This document shows positions 1 to 8,884 of a DNA stretch of 38,635 bases, piece by piece (the stretch's first letter is position 1; every line of letters starts with the position of its first letter). The stretch is from assembly GCA_021734505.1 (NCBI GenBank), contig JAIPIT010000010.1, positions 1 to 38,635 of the forward strand. The letters are read 5' to 3'. The stretch comes from Fidelibacterota bacterium (lineage in GTDB: Bacteria > Fidelibacterota > Fidelibacteria > Fidelibacterales > Fidelibacteraceae). The notes under the pieces are model-generated. The model was not told the origin of the DNA. It saw nothing but the letters and a program-made list of their open reading frames with translations, and ran no database searches. The position numbers and the translations under genes were made by a program.

Positions 1-7
1 TTTTATA

Positions 8-38
8 AAAAAACGGAACGGTTTTACCGTTCCGTTTT
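8..38 (-). terminator. Rho-independent terminator of the 59-1102 lipoprotein gene
   Basis: A perfect 10-bp stem (12-21 with 27-36) closes on a short T-rich loop. Read on the minus strand it is followed by a run of T. It lies about 20 bases past the stop codon of the minus-strand lipoprotein gene. The plus-strand side also has four T after the stem, so it may work both ways. Confidence 0.85.
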
Positions 39-58
39 CATATTTACCATTATTTATA

Positions 59-1102
59 TCAGGAATCTGCCGCTTCAGTGAACATGATCCTGAACTCACC
101 GTCAATACAAAGATGTCCCATTACTTCGAAGATATAGGGCTGGTTCCTATCGGCACCTAATATCATAACGTTTCCCTTATTCGGATCATATGTATCATCA
201 AAAAAGCGCTCACCCCGAATAATTCCACTGACATCAATTTCCGCGGCCGGCTGAAGAACAGTATCCAGAACAGTACTCCCGTCACCATTTACATATACAT
301 AAGGATTGATCACCCTCATGCGAAGAGGGACATTTCCGTTATTTTGAACCTGCATTGAAGACATATCTGAAGAATATAAATAAGCCTCTAATACCGTACC
401 GGTAAGTGCTGCATCATAGAGTGCCGGTGTAATATATACTGCATCGCAAATATTTTGATCTGAAGTTATTATATCGATCAAGGCACCTGCTTTGACACCC
501 ATAACAGTGTATTCATCGGCAATGTCAAAACTATCCACGATCACGGTATCGGTCACAACAAGGCTATCCCCATAGTAAATTGAGTCACTTTGGCTATGTG
601 ATAAATCGTAATTATAACATAAGGTCATAACATCATTAAATGTGCCCGTTTCAATATCAAGAAGCGCACCGACTCCGGAAAGCGGTATGACGTGTTCTTT
701 TGTAAAACTGACAATGGGAAGCGCGATCAAGTCGCCGCCTTCACCTTGTGTGGGAATCAGTGGAATATGAGTAGGATGGATATTCAAATCGTTTGAAACA
801 AAGGTTATGTCGTATACATCCGTATTTCCTACGTTCATCAGTACATATTGCAGCGTTCTGGTCGCGGCCATATTGCCGAAATCAATATCTGCCGATGCGG
901 CTTTTGCCATGATGGGTCCAAGTTCTGAAAGCGGTAAATATTGATTTCCGTCCTCCCTCACAAGCGCTTTTGCAAGATCTCCGGTCGTTAAAGGAACCAA
1001 TCTGAGCTCTGCATGAATCGGATCATTTCGTGTTGGATCACAAGACGTAAAGAATGTGATCGATAGCAGAATAAGAAACAGAACAAATGTTAATTTCTTC
1101 AT
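59..1102 (-). CDS. Hypothetical lipoprotein, 347 residues
   Basis: I do not recognise the family. The N-terminus is a lipoprotein signal: KK, a hydrophobic stretch of about 15 residues, then FTSC with Cys21 as the probable lipidated residue. The rest is soluble, rich in Asp, Thr and Val, with patterns typical of beta-sandwich proteins, and has no visible catalytic motif. It is probably anchored in the outer or inner membrane facing the periplasm. A GGTGA ribosome site stands just before the ATG. It is transcribed away from the lipoprotein gene at 1283, so the two share the 1103-1282 spacer, and it ends at a clear terminator. Coding status is firm; function is unknown. Confidence 0.8.
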   Translation of the reverse strand: MKKLTFVLFLILLSITFFTSCDPTRNDPIHAELRLVPLTTGDLAKALVREDGNQYLPLSELGPIMAKAASADIDFGNMAATRTLQYVLMNVGNTDVYDITFVSNDLNIHPTHIPLIPTQGEGGDLIALPIVSFTKEHVIPLSGVGALLDIETGTFNDVMTLCYNYDLSHSQSDSIYYGDSLVVTDTVIVDSFDIADEYTVMGVKAGALIDIITSDQNICDAVYITPALYDAALTGTVLEAYLYSSDMSSMQVQNNGNVPLRMRVINPYVYVNGDGSTVLDTVLQPAAEIDVSGIIRGERFFDDTYDPNKGNVMILGADRNQPYIFEVMGHLCIDGEFRIMFTEAADS

Positions 1103-1229
1103 AGTATCACCTTTGAGTTTTACATATTTTTAATTAATTAACTATCAGTGTTTAATTTTACTATTAAAATTATTTAATTTCAAGATAAATCAAAATGGTC
1201 AATTTGGATTAATATCTTTTCTCTTTTAA

Positions 1230-1271
1230 ACTTCTATCTACTGACTTCTTGCTTCTAACTTCTATCTTCAG
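1230..1271. repeat. Degenerate heptanucleotide tandem tract
   Basis: Six consecutive 7-base units, variants of ACTTCTA, GCTTCTA and ACTTCTT, run directly up to the TATTTT that precedes the start codon of the gene at 1283. Similar 7-base periodicity is seen at 28365-28392, 30068-30116 and 34547-34595. Confidence 0.6.
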
Positions 1272-1282
1272 TATTTTATCGT

Positions 1283-2857
1283 ATGAGATCAACCACTTTA
1301 TCAATATTCTTACTGTTCGTATGTGCCTTCCTTTGTATTCAGTGTGCTTCAGAAGGTGCACCGGCTGGCGGACCGCCCGATAAGACACCGCCTTCCCTGA
1401 TAAGCGCTTCACTGCAAAGCGGCGCAATCATGGTTCCGCCTTATCAAAAGCTGGAATTTATTTTTTCGGAGAACCTGAATCCCGAAATCGTAAAAAAAAG
1501 CGTTAGTATTTTTCCGATCATTGATGATCTTGCTAAGATCACTACAAGGGGAAAATATATAACAATTTCTCCTGTCACTTTTTGGGATAGCTCTGTTGTC
1601 TATACGATCATTCTCGATAAGATCATTTCGGATTATAAGGGTAATTCGCTTGAACGGCCCCTGCAATTCAGCTTTACAAGTGGGAACTTCATGCCCGAGA
1701 ACAAGATTTCGGGAAAAGTCAGCGGGTTAAAGAGCGGCAGTACCGCTGTGATCTGTATCAGTCGCAAAACAAGCAATCCGGATTCTGTCATCTTTGCTCC
1801 GGAATATTATACTCAAAGCGGTCCGGAAGGTGAATTTGTTTTTGATTACTTGCCATCCGATATGTTTTATATCGCAGGCTACGTTGATATTGATAAGAGC
1901 AACAATTATAAAGCAAAATTCGATGGCGCTTGCGTGCCGTCTAAACCAGCTGTTTTAGCGGATACAAATAATGTCCGTTTGGTCGTGGAAGCACTTTATG
2001 ACAATTTCCTTCCAGGTCGTCTTTTACGCGCAGAAAGTCTTCAACCCACGGTAAGCAAGTTGACTTTTCAGAAGAATATTGCAAAGTGGAATAATATTAA
2101 CCATTTTCGTGTCAATTCAATGGGTGTTGATACCGTTCTTTTTGATAAAAGTACTTGTACTTTATATCATCATAATATTAATAACGATTCTTTGTTTCTT
2201 GAATTAAATGATCTCTTTGATCATCTTGATGTTGCCATAAATGATACAAGTTTAAATATCCCGGTTAGCCCCTGGTCCGATAGTTTATTTCATTTTGAAT
2301 CCATCGGCGACTATTTATTTGTTTCACCATCGCCGGCAGCTGAATACCTGAAAGGAATTTTTCAATCCAAACCCGATACATCTGAGCTTATTTTATACAA
2401 GACTATCCCGGGATTTTATAAGCTGCCCTACGCGAAGACCAGAAGACAGGGAACGTGGCTTATACAAATTCCACATTCAAATGAAGTTAAGTGGGTAGAT
2501 ACGGATTCACTCTATTCTGTGCCAATGGAATTAAAACCCGAACCTGATTGCGGTGCCGTTATCGGAAGTTTCAAAATTAAAGCTCCCGGGAATTTGCGCT
2601 TGCAGCTTTATAACGGTAATTATAGCTATGATATACCCGTTGAGGGAATGAATATTAATTTTAATAAAGTGCTTCCGGGAACTTATACCCTGTCGTACTA
2701 TATAGATAAGAACGCAAATGGACGCCGGGATGTGGGACGACCTTTCCCATATAAGCAACCGGAGATCCTTTATGGGCTTGATAAGGGTATTGATGTCCGG
2801 GCCCGATGGGATACGGACCTTTCGGAGCCATATGAGATTGTGATTGAAAACGAATAA
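1283..2857 (+). CDS. Ig-like domain (Big_5-type) lipoprotein, 524 residues
   Basis: An N-terminal lipoprotein signal (hydrophobic residues 6-20, Cys21 in CIQC) is followed by a Gly/Pro-rich linker and a DKTPP segment. Residues about 34-135 resemble the bacterial Ig-like Big_5 (SbsA-type) fold found at the start of many FCB surface lipoproteins. From about residue 140 a second beta-rich region begins with a KISGKVSG motif like carboxypeptidase regulatory domains. The function is unknown; a cell-surface or periplasmic structural role is likely. There is no Shine-Dalgarno, and TATTTT at 1272-1277 sits 5 nt before ATG, which suggests a leaderless message. A heptad repeat tract abuts it upstream. 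The manC-like gene follows after 42 nt. Confidence 0.8.
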   Translation: MRSTTLSIFLLFVCAFLCIQCASEGAPAGGPPDKTPPSLISASLQSGAIMVPPYQKLEFIFSENLNPEIVKKSVSIFPIIDDLAKITTRGKYITISPVTFWDSSVVYTIILDKIISDYKGNSLERPLQFSFTSGNFMPENKISGKVSGLKSGSTAVICISRKTSNPDSVIFAPEYYTQSGPEGEFVFDYLPSDMFYIAGYVDIDKSNNYKAKFDGACVPSKPAVLADTNNVRLVVEALYDNFLPGRLLRAESLQPTVSKLTFQKNIAKWNNINHFRVNSMGVDTVLFDKSTCTLYHHNINNDSLFLELNDLFDHLDVAINDTSLNIPVSPWSDSLFHFESIGDYLFVSPSPAAEYLKGIFQSKPDTSELILYKTIPGFYKLPYAKTRRQGTWLIQIPHSNEVKWVDTDSLYSVPMELKPEPDCGAVIGSFKIKAPGNLRLQLYNGNYSYDIPVEGMNINFNKVLPGTYTLSYYIDKNANGRRDVGRPFPYKQPEILYGLDKGIDVRARWDTDLSEPYEIVIENE

Positions 2858-2899
2858 TTATCAAACTATATTAGACGGCAATAAACTAAAGAGGAAATT

Positions 2900-3994
2900 A
2901 TGGAACACTATTACAGTGTCATCTTAGCTGGTGGAGTTGGCAAGCGTTTTTGGCCATTAAGTAAAAAGAAACATCCTAAACAACTTTTAGATATCATTGG
3001 AAAAGAAAGCATGGTCAACCTGACCATCAACCGCCTGAAAGTTCTCAGTGATCTTGATCATATATTTATCATGACCAATAAAGAACAGGCGGAAATGATA
3101 AAGGCTCAAAATAAAGACTTGACGGAAAATAATTTCATTATTGAACCTTCCGGAAAAAACACAGCCCCTGCAATTGGTTTGGCAGCTATGCATTTATTAA
3201 AAAAAGATCCGCTTGCCGTGATGGGCTTATTCCCCGCGGATCACCTGATAACAGATCTTGATAATTTTTCAACTACTGTAAAAGACGCCATTAAAGCAGC
3301 AAGTGCAACAAAGTCTTTATATACATTTGGTATTAAACCCACATATCCGGCAACGGGTTACGGTTACATACAGGTTGATAAAGATGTGGAGTATTCCGGC
3401 GCTCTAGGTCCGGGCAATACCCAAATTTTTAATTCAAAAACATTTGCCGAAAAGCCGGACACGAACACAGCTAAACTTTTCCTAAAATCAGGCGAGTTCT
3501 TTTGGAACAGCGGTATGTTTATCTGGCAGGCACAGGTGATCATTGATAAGATCAATCGTTTTTTACCCGGAACCGGAGCAGTTCTGCAAGAGATCGCTAA
3601 AAGTATCGGAAGCCCCGAATATGATAAAAACATAAGCAGTAAATGGAAGACAATTCAGCCTATCTCTATTGATTACGGCGTGCTTGAGCAATCAAGTCGT
3701 ATCAGCGTGATCAAGGCTGATTTTGACTGGAGTGATGTTGGAAGCTGGGATACTATCTATAATATTGAGGATAAGGATAAAAATAAGAATGTTATCCGCT
3801 CGGGTGGTTTAATGTTGCGGTCCAGTGGAAACTATGTTTATAGCAAAAACCTGAAAGTTTTCGGACTGGGTATTAAGAATCTTGTCATTGTCGAGAACGA
3901 AGGTGCTTTGCTTATTCTTCCGCGATCTGAATCGGAAAATATTAAAGAGATCGTTGATGCTTTACCTGTCATTGGTGAGGAGGAGCTTCTCTAA
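2900..3994 (+). CDS. manC: Mannose-1-phosphate guanylyltransferase
   Basis: Makes GDP-mannose from GTP and mannose 1-phosphate in the cytoplasm, a precursor for surface polysaccharides. The nucleotidyltransferase signature LAGGVGKRFWPLS is at residues 9-21, FPADH at about 111-115, an EKPD motif near 184, and WNSGMFIW around 200. At 364 residues it is the short form: the C-terminal isomerase domain of bifunctional ManC/AlgA enzymes is absent. AGAGGAAA precedes the ATG. It sits between a surface lipoprotein and a small unknown gene, with galE on the other strand nearby, which fits glycan supply. The manC symbol is used in the broad sense of GDP-mannose pyrophosphorylase. Confidence 0.93.
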   Translation: MEHYYSVILAGGVGKRFWPLSKKKHPKQLLDIIGKESMVNLTINRLKVLSDLDHIFIMTNKEQAEMIKAQNKDLTENNFIIEPSGKNTAPAIGLAAMHLLKKDPLAVMGLFPADHLITDLDNFSTTVKDAIKAASATKSLYTFGIKPTYPATGYGYIQVDKDVEYSGALGPGNTQIFNSKTFAEKPDTNTAKLFLKSGEFFWNSGMFIWQAQVIIDKINRFLPGTGAVLQEIAKSIGSPEYDKNISSKWKTIQPISIDYGVLEQSSRISVIKADFDWSDVGSWDTIYNIEDKDKNKNVIRSGGLMLRSSGNYVYSKNLKVFGLGIKNLVIVENEGALLILPRSESENIKEIVDALPVIGEEELL

Positions 3995-3995
3995 A

Positions 3996-4253
3996 ATGAT
4001 GAAGCCAAAAAAACTTTTGGAATTACTTGCTGCCTATTTACGCGAGCAAGAACTTGATGTCGTTTATGGCATTGGGGCTTTTTCGGGCGGTCATTGCGTG
4101 ATCAATGAAAATCGTGTTGTTGTCGTCAATAAGCGTATGCCTGTCGAAGAGCAACTTCGTATTTTTGTTTCTGTTATATTAGAACTTGAATTGGACTATT
4201 CGGGTCTTAAGAAAGAAGCTCAGGATTATATCTTGAGGTATGTCAGGCCTTAA
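3996..4253 (+). CDS. Small hypothetical protein, 85 residues
   Basis: The frame stays open upstream into manC, but the start chosen is the ATG at 3996, one base after the manC stop, because a strong GAGGAGG lies 13-20 bases before it. A second ATG at 3999 is also possible. The protein begins with a basic helix (KPKKLLELLAAYLREQELDV) followed by a GAFSGGHCVINENRVVVVNKR segment and another helix. I recall similar small proteins with an FSGGxCxI core in several anaerobic and FCB genomes, without known function. It is almost certainly co-translated with manC and overlaps the convergent gene at 4243 by 11 bases. Confidence 0.72.
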   Translation: MMKPKKLLELLAAYLREQELDVVYGIGAFSGGHCVINENRVVVVNKRMPVEEQLRIFVSVILELELDYSGLKKEAQDYILRYVRP

Positions 4254-4956
4254 AGTTAGCTCGATATTTGATCAATCGATCGGGATAATTACTAAAAAAA
4301 CCATCGGCGCCATCGGCGATCAATAATCGTGCTATTTCTGGATCATCTACTGTCCATACATAGACCTTTAACCCATGATCATGGGCAAGACGGATCCATT
4401 TTTCCTTTATATGTTCCACATTTAAATGAACCGCGATCGGATTGAAGAGCCGAATGCGTTTTTTTAATTTCTTCGGTCTTCTGTTGTATAGAAGGCCAAT
4501 TGGAATTTCCGGGCATATTTCATGAAACCGGCGCAGTTCGCGGTGGAAAAATGAGGAAATAAAAAAATTCTCTGATTTCCAATGACCGGTGCGAATACTG
4601 TTTCTGATCACCATTGCGGTTGCCAAAGCAGAGCGTTTACTTTTTAATTCAATATTCATATCTATCTTAGCATCCAGAACATCCAGCGTCTCTTTTAAGG
4701 TGGGAATATGTTCGCCTTTGCCTGCATCAAGTTTGCGAATATCTGCCAATTTTCTTTTTTTTATCTTTCCGCGTACCCCGGTAATTCGCTTAGTTCGTTT
4801 GTCATGAAATACAAGGACTTCACCCGTTCTGCAAATTTGGACATCAAGTTCAATGGCGTCCGCCCGCATATTCAGGGCGGAACGAAAGGCGGCTAGGGTG
4901 TTTTCAGGTTCTTGACCGGATGCGCCACGATGAGCTATAATGGGAATTTTATGCAT
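4243..4956 (-). CDS. Glycerophosphodiester phosphodiesterase family protein
   Basis: Hydrolyses glycerophosphodiesters to glycerol 3-phosphate and an alcohol. The family signature is clear: HRGASGQEPENT at residues 9-20 with catalytic His9, the metal site AIELDVQ with Glu36 and Asp38, and catalytic His51 in VFHD. At 237 residues it is the size of the cytoplasmic UgpQ-type enzymes, and there is no signal peptide, so it probably acts in the cytoplasm on lipid turnover products. The start codon lies inside the end of galE (8-base overlap), so the two are translationally coupled, with galE upstream. The 3' end overlaps the convergent small gene by 11 bases. Confidence 0.9.
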   Translation of the reverse strand: MHKIPIIAHRGASGQEPENTLAAFRSALNMRADAIELDVQICRTGEVLVFHDKRTKRITGVRGKIKKRKLADIRKLDAGKGEHIPTLKETLDVLDAKIDMNIELKSKRSALATAMVIRNSIRTGHWKSENFFISSFFHRELRRFHEICPEIPIGLLYNRRPKKLKKRIRLFNPIAVHLNVEHIKEKWIRLAHDHGLKVYVWTVDDPEIARLLIADGADGFFSNYPDRLIKYRANFKA

Positions 4957-5962
4957 AGCCGTTCGGGTTTTTTTTCTGCCAGTTCCAGGCGTCTCGTACC
5001 ATATCGTTCAAAGTTAGTTTTGCCGTCCAATTAAGATGTTTTTGGGCTTTCGATGGATCGGCATATGAACTTGCAACATCTCCCGCTCGACGGTCTGTGA
5101 TCTTATATGGAATGACAATTCCATTGACTTTCTCGAATGCTTTTACAACTTCAAGCACACTATTGCCTTTACCGGTTCCAAGATTGTAGACTGCGGGACC
5201 CTCTTTTACCCTGGGACCTTCTAAAGCTTTCACGTGACCTTCGGCAATATCCATAACATGAATATAATCCCGTACTCCGGTACCATCTATCGTGGGATAA
5301 TCATCACCGAGTACTTGTAATTGCTTTAAACGCCCTACGGCAACCTGTGAAATATAGGGCATAAGGTTGTTGGGGGTGCCCTTGGGGTCTTCACCGATCA
5401 ATCCACTTTTATGTGCACCAACCGGATTAAAATATCTGAGTAGAGTAATTGACCATTCTTTATCGGCCACTTTCAGATCACTTAATATCTCTTCAATGAA
5501 TAACTTGGTGCGGCCGTAGGGATTGGTCGCGGATGTGGGTGCGTCTTCCGAGAAAGGGACATCATCGCTCAGTCCGTAAACTGTGGCGGATGAACTAAAG
5601 ACCATATTTTTAACCCCGGCGTCTGCCATAACATCGCAAAGCACTAGAGTGCCATATACATTATTGTAATAATATTCCAGTGGCTTTTCAACCGATTCAC
5701 CTACGGCTTTCAGTCCCGCAAAATGAATAACGGCATCAATATCGTGTGCTTCAAAAATCTTTTTTATAGACTGCCGGTCACAAATATTTGCTTCATACAC
5801 AGTAAGTGATTTACCCGTAAGTTTCTTAACTCTTTCCAATGATTCGGGATTGCTGTTGCAAAAATTATCAACCGCAATCACTTCATATCCCGCTTCGAGT
5901 AATCGAAGACAGGTATGAGAACCAATATATCCCGCGCCACCGGTAACAAGAATACGCTGCAT
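4949..5962 (-). CDS. galE: UDP-glucose 4-epimerase
   Basis: Interconverts UDP-glucose and UDP-galactose with bound NAD. It is a short-chain dehydrogenase-type epimerase: the NAD-binding GGAGYIGS is at residues 8-15, the catalytic Ser is in SSSATVYG and the Tyr/Lys pair in YGRTK near residues 148-152. The length of 337 residues is normal for GalE. It is the first gene of a minus-strand pair with the phosphodiesterase gene. Its 5' end faces yifB across a 180-base spacer that carries a CRP-like site. A GGTAAT element is the only weak ribosome site before the ATG. Specificity for N-acetylated sugars cannot be excluded. Confidence 0.94.
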   Translation of the reverse strand: MQRILVTGGAGYIGSHTCLRLLEAGYEVIAVDNFCNSNPESLERVKKLTGKSLTVYEANICDRQSIKKIFEAHDIDAVIHFAGLKAVGESVEKPLEYYYNNVYGTLVLCDVMADAGVKNMVFSSSATVYGLSDDVPFSEDAPTSATNPYGRTKLFIEEILSDLKVADKEWSITLLRYFNPVGAHKSGLIGEDPKGTPNNLMPYISQVAVGRLKQLQVLGDDYPTIDGTGVRDYIHVMDIAEGHVKALEGPRVKEGPAVYNLGTGKGNSVLEVVKAFEKVNGIVIPYKITDRRAGDVASSYADPSKAQKHLNWTAKLTLNDMVRDAWNWQKKNPNGYA

Positions 5963-6075
5963 ATAATTACCCTTTTTACATGCTGAAAAATATCAGTTTC
6001 ATAGCATAAATACAAGCGATTTGCCATTTGATTTTGAATAATTAAAAATGTGTTTATCTACCATAGTGGCTAATG

Positions 6076-6091
6076 TGTGAGATACATCACA
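6076..6091 (+). promoter_or_regulatory. CRP/FNR-like operator upstream of yifB
   Basis: TGTGA-N6-TCACA, extended by one more base pair to GTGTGA and TCACAC, is a perfect match to the CRP-family half-sites. Its centre is 59.5 bases before the ATG, near the class I activator position if transcription starts at the ATG. Exactly 32 nt after TCACA comes the motif at 6124-6139, which is nearly repeated at the second site (28120-28135). It lies between galE and yifB, so it could also affect galE. Confidence 0.6.
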
Positions 6092-6123
6092 CTTCAAAAT
6101 GCCTTGTTTTACTTCCCGGGAAA

Positions 6124-6142
6124 TTGAATTATTTTTACACCT
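6124..6142 (+). promoter_or_regulatory. Putative core promoter of yifB, possibly leaderless
   Basis: A TTGAAtTAtTTTTACA motif ends 3 nt before the yifB ATG and matches 14 of 16 positions in front of the gene at 28067. It contains TATTTT at 6130-6135, 7 nt before ATG, which would place the transcript start at or next to the start codon. No Shine-Dalgarno is present. Confidence 0.45.
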
Positions 6143-7684
6143 ATGAAAACAATTTCACAATGTTATTCAGCGGCGTTGCATGGCATCAACGCTTACGAGG
6201 TAACGATAGAAACGCGTTTAGATCGCAGTACGCCAAAGTATTTTATCGTTGGATTGGCAGAAAAAGCGGTTAAAGAGAGTTTCTCCCGAATGCTGTCCGC
6301 CATCAAATCCTGCGGTTATCGTATGCCGGGATGCAAGATAACCCAAAATCTTGCACCTGCGGATATACCCAAAGAAGGAACCGGTTTTGATCTTTCTTTA
6401 GCTCTCGGCGTGCTTGCAGGAAGCGAGTTGGTAGATGCCGAGCGTTTACAGGATTTTATCTGTATCGGTGAATTGGCTCTGGACGGAAGTTTGCGGCCAT
6501 CAAAGGGTATTCTTCCTATTGCCATTGGAATGAAGAAATTTCGCCAACAACATCTTATTGTACCCGAAGCCAATGCCCGGGAAGCAGCCATGCCGGGATA
6601 TTGTACGGTTTGGGGCGCAAAAACTTTAAGGGATGCTATGGAGATCATTAACGGGTGCAGTAACATCAAACCTGAAGTCGTTGATATTAAAAGTTTTTTC
6701 GGGGCAAATGAAAATCACCGGGTTGATTTCTCAGAGGTAAAGGGTCAGGCACATGTCAAGCGCGCACTTGAGGTCGCTGCAGCCGGTGGACATAATATCG
6801 TTCTCATAGGACCGCCCGGTTCGGGGAAATCCATGCTGGCCAAGCGCTTCCCTACCATTCTTCCCGATCTGACCCTGGAAGAAGCTATGGAAACCACGGC
6901 GGTGTATTCCGTCTATGAGGATATTTCAGAGACCAGTTTAATAACACGACGACCTTTCCGTTCTCCGCATCATACGGTAAGCGATTCTGCGCTTGTAGGA
7001 GGCGGACGTATTCCCCGACCCGGTGAAGTAAGCCTTGCGCATAATGGTGTCCTTTTTCTTGATGAATTTCCCGAGTTTAAAAAGAACGTTCTTGAAGTTT
7101 TGCGTCAACCGCTGGAAGATGGGCAGGTGACTATCAGTCGGGCTCTTACTTCACTTACATATCCGGCAGCATTTATGCTGATCGCTGCGATGAATCCTTG
7201 TCCTTGCGGCTATGCAAGTGACCCGAACCACGATTGCTCTTGCAGTATCGGACAAATTCATAATTATCTCTCCCGAATATCGGGGCCTCTGCTGGATCGT
7301 ATTGACTTGCATGTGGATGTACCGCCGGTAAGCTATGAAGAGATCAGTGACAGAGAAGACAGTGAAAGTTCAAAAAGTATTCGTGAACGGGTCTCTAAAG
7401 CGCGAAATATCCAGACAAGTCGTTTTCAACATTTTAAGCGCGTTCATTGTAATGCTCAAATGGCAGCACGGGATATTAAACGCTTTTGTGATATAAATGA
7501 TGAATGTAGAGATCTTCTGAAAGTTGCGATCTTGCGTCTGGGTTTAAGTGCCCGGGCTTATACGCGTATCCTCAAGGTCGCTCGTACCATAGCCGATCTT
7601 GATGCCTCAGAAAACATTAACCCAACTCATATCAGCGAAGCCATCCATTACCGGAATTTGGACCGGGATCAGGGACTGTATTAA
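6143..7684 (+). CDS. comM: YifB/ComM family magnesium-chelatase-like AAA+ ATPase
   Basis: ComM is a hexameric AAA+ helicase that promotes branch migration of incoming DNA during natural transformation; YifB is the general family name. An N-terminal ChlI-like domain covers residues about 20-140 ([11 protein letters not shown]). The Walker A GPPGSGKS lies at about 223-230, Walker B VLFLDEF at about 302, and a family-typical Cys cluster NPCPCGY...CSCS near 352-370; the C-terminal Mg-chelatase domain follows. The length of 513 residues is normal. The start agrees with the family N-terminus (SAALHGI). A CRP-like site lies 51 nt upstream, echoing gammaproteobacteria where comM belongs to the CRP-dependent competence regulon. 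Confidence 0.93.
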   Translation: MKTISQCYSAALHGINAYEVTIETRLDRSTPKYFIVGLAEKAVKESFSRMLSAIKSCGYRMPGCKITQNLAPADIPKEGTGFDLSLALGVLAGSELVDAERLQDFICIGELALDGSLRPSKGILPIAIGMKKFRQQHLIVPEANAREAAMPGYCTVWGAKTLRDAMEIINGCSNIKPEVVDIKSFFGANENHRVDFSEVKGQAHVKRALEVAAAGGHNIVLIGPPGSGKSMLAKRFPTILPDLTLEEAMETTAVYSVYEDISETSLITRRPFRSPHHTVSDSALVGGGRIPRPGEVSLAHNGVLFLDEFPEFKKNVLEVLRQPLEDGQVTISRALTSLTYPAAFMLIAAMNPCPCGYASDPNHDCSCSIGQIHNYLSRISGPLLDRIDLHVDVPPVSYEEISDREDSESSKSIRERVSKARNIQTSRFQHFKRVHCNAQMAARDIKRFCDINDECRDLLKVAILRLGLSARAYTRILKVARTIADLDASENINPTHISEAIHYRNLDRDQGLY

Positions 7685-7734
7685 GAAGGATCGATGAGTG
7701 GCGAGGAGTATGTGGTAAAGGGTATTAAAAAGGA

Positions 7735-7769
7735 TCAAAAAAAAGATGCACTAAACAAATAGTGCATCT
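7735..7769 (-). terminator. Rho-independent terminator of the 7806-8666 gene
   Basis: A 10-bp perfect stem (7744-7753 with 7760-7769) has a 6-base loop and is followed, on the minus strand, by eight T. It sits about 36 bases past the stop codon of the minus-strand outer-membrane gene. Confidence 0.88.
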
Positions 7770-7805
7770 CTGATATGTTATCTGATATTGATCTGGAATT
7801 TTATT

Positions 7806-8666
7806 TTAATAAATGCTTAAGCCCAGAGTAAAACTCATGGTCGATAACACATTTGAAGTATAAGCTTCTCTCGGTTCGCTCCATGTGCGTTCGGTATATT
7901 CAGATTCACCCTTGGCGGTTCCACCGAGGAAACGCAGATTTGCAAAAACATCTACGCCATTGCGCAAAGGATAACCGGCGCGCAGGGAGGCATCCAGAAT
8001 AGATCCTTCAAAAGAAAAGCTGGCTCCGTTAATGATCGCGGATGATGCATAAAGACCTGTTGCATCCAAGGTCAGGTACAAACCGCTATTGAAATTATAA
8101 CGTCCATAAACCTGGAAAGCGGGTACCGGTCCAACATTCTGGCTTACGGTCATCTGCTCACCGCTGACTTCCTTAAAAACAATGGAAGCATTTCTTGCCT
8201 GAAGAGCAATACCGCCCGCGAGCTGAAGTTTTTCGTTATTTACGAAAAAGTAAGAATAAGTAAACCTGTAGAAAGGGAAACCATATTTGATCTCCATCGG
8301 AGTGCCTTCGGTGAAAATTACACTGTCTATCATTACATCATCTCTGAATGTTACATTGGTAACAGCCGTCAACGGCTGATACAACAAACCGATCTTATGC
8401 TTGTTTTTAATGACCATTCCTGTAACATAGCGTTCAAAAGGGAACAAAATATCCTGACCGCCTTCATTGACAAAATCAAAATTATAAGCACCCTCATCTG
8501 TCCGACCAGATTGATAGGTGTGATTAAGGACCCCAAAGAGTCCGGTTTCAACTTCAAAATATATCTTTACGGGACTGTCTTCTTTGTTGATCAAAGATAT
8601 ATTGTCCGCGGCCATTGGAAATATGGCTATTGCCGCTACTATGAATACTGCGATGACTTTTTTCAT
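7806..8666 (-). CDS. Outer-membrane beta-barrel-like protein, 286 residues
   Basis: The start at 8666 is preferred over an upstream in-frame ATG at 8756 because AGAAGGAGA stands before it and it directly opens a signal peptide (KK, then hydrophobic residues to about 17, with A-x-A near MAADN). The mature part alternates polar and hydrophobic residues in short strands rich in Tyr, Phe and Gly and ends in TLGLSIY; a terminal aromatic residue is typical of outer-membrane barrels. I do not recognise a specific family. It is a single-gene unit with its own strong terminator and faces the lipoprotein gene at 8885. Function unknown; porin-like or adhesin roles are only guesses. Confidence 0.78.
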   Translation of the reverse strand: MKKVIAVFIVAAIAIFPMAADNISLINKEDSPVKIYFEVETGLFGVLNHTYQSGRTDEGAYNFDFVNEGGQDILFPFERYVTGMVIKNKHKIGLLYQPLTAVTNVTFRDDVMIDSVIFTEGTPMEIKYGFPFYRFTYSYFFVNNEKLQLAGGIALQARNASIVFKEVSGEQMTVSQNVGPVPAFQVYGRYNFNSGLYLTLDATGLYASSAIINGASFSFEGSILDASLRAGYPLRNGVDVFANLRFLGGTAKGESEYTERTWSEPREAYTSNVLSTMSFTLGLSIY

Positions 8667-8884
8667 TATTATCTCCTTCTGGGTTTTAAGTTTAAAAACA
8701 TCACTTTTAAGCACAAAGATATTGCATAGTATCTGAAAATGCAAGAACATTTGCACATTCTGCCAAATAACATAATATCAATACGTTTTCCCGGATCATC
8801 TAAAATTCTTGTGTTTGAATAAAGTGAAATGTAAATTGAAACAATAATAATATTTATATCGGTTTCAACCTGAGGAGGTGTCAA

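Noticed and set aside
6073-6273. 66-residue frame overlapping the yifB start
   Set aside because: It overlaps yifB in another frame, while the yifB N-terminus matches its family exactly.
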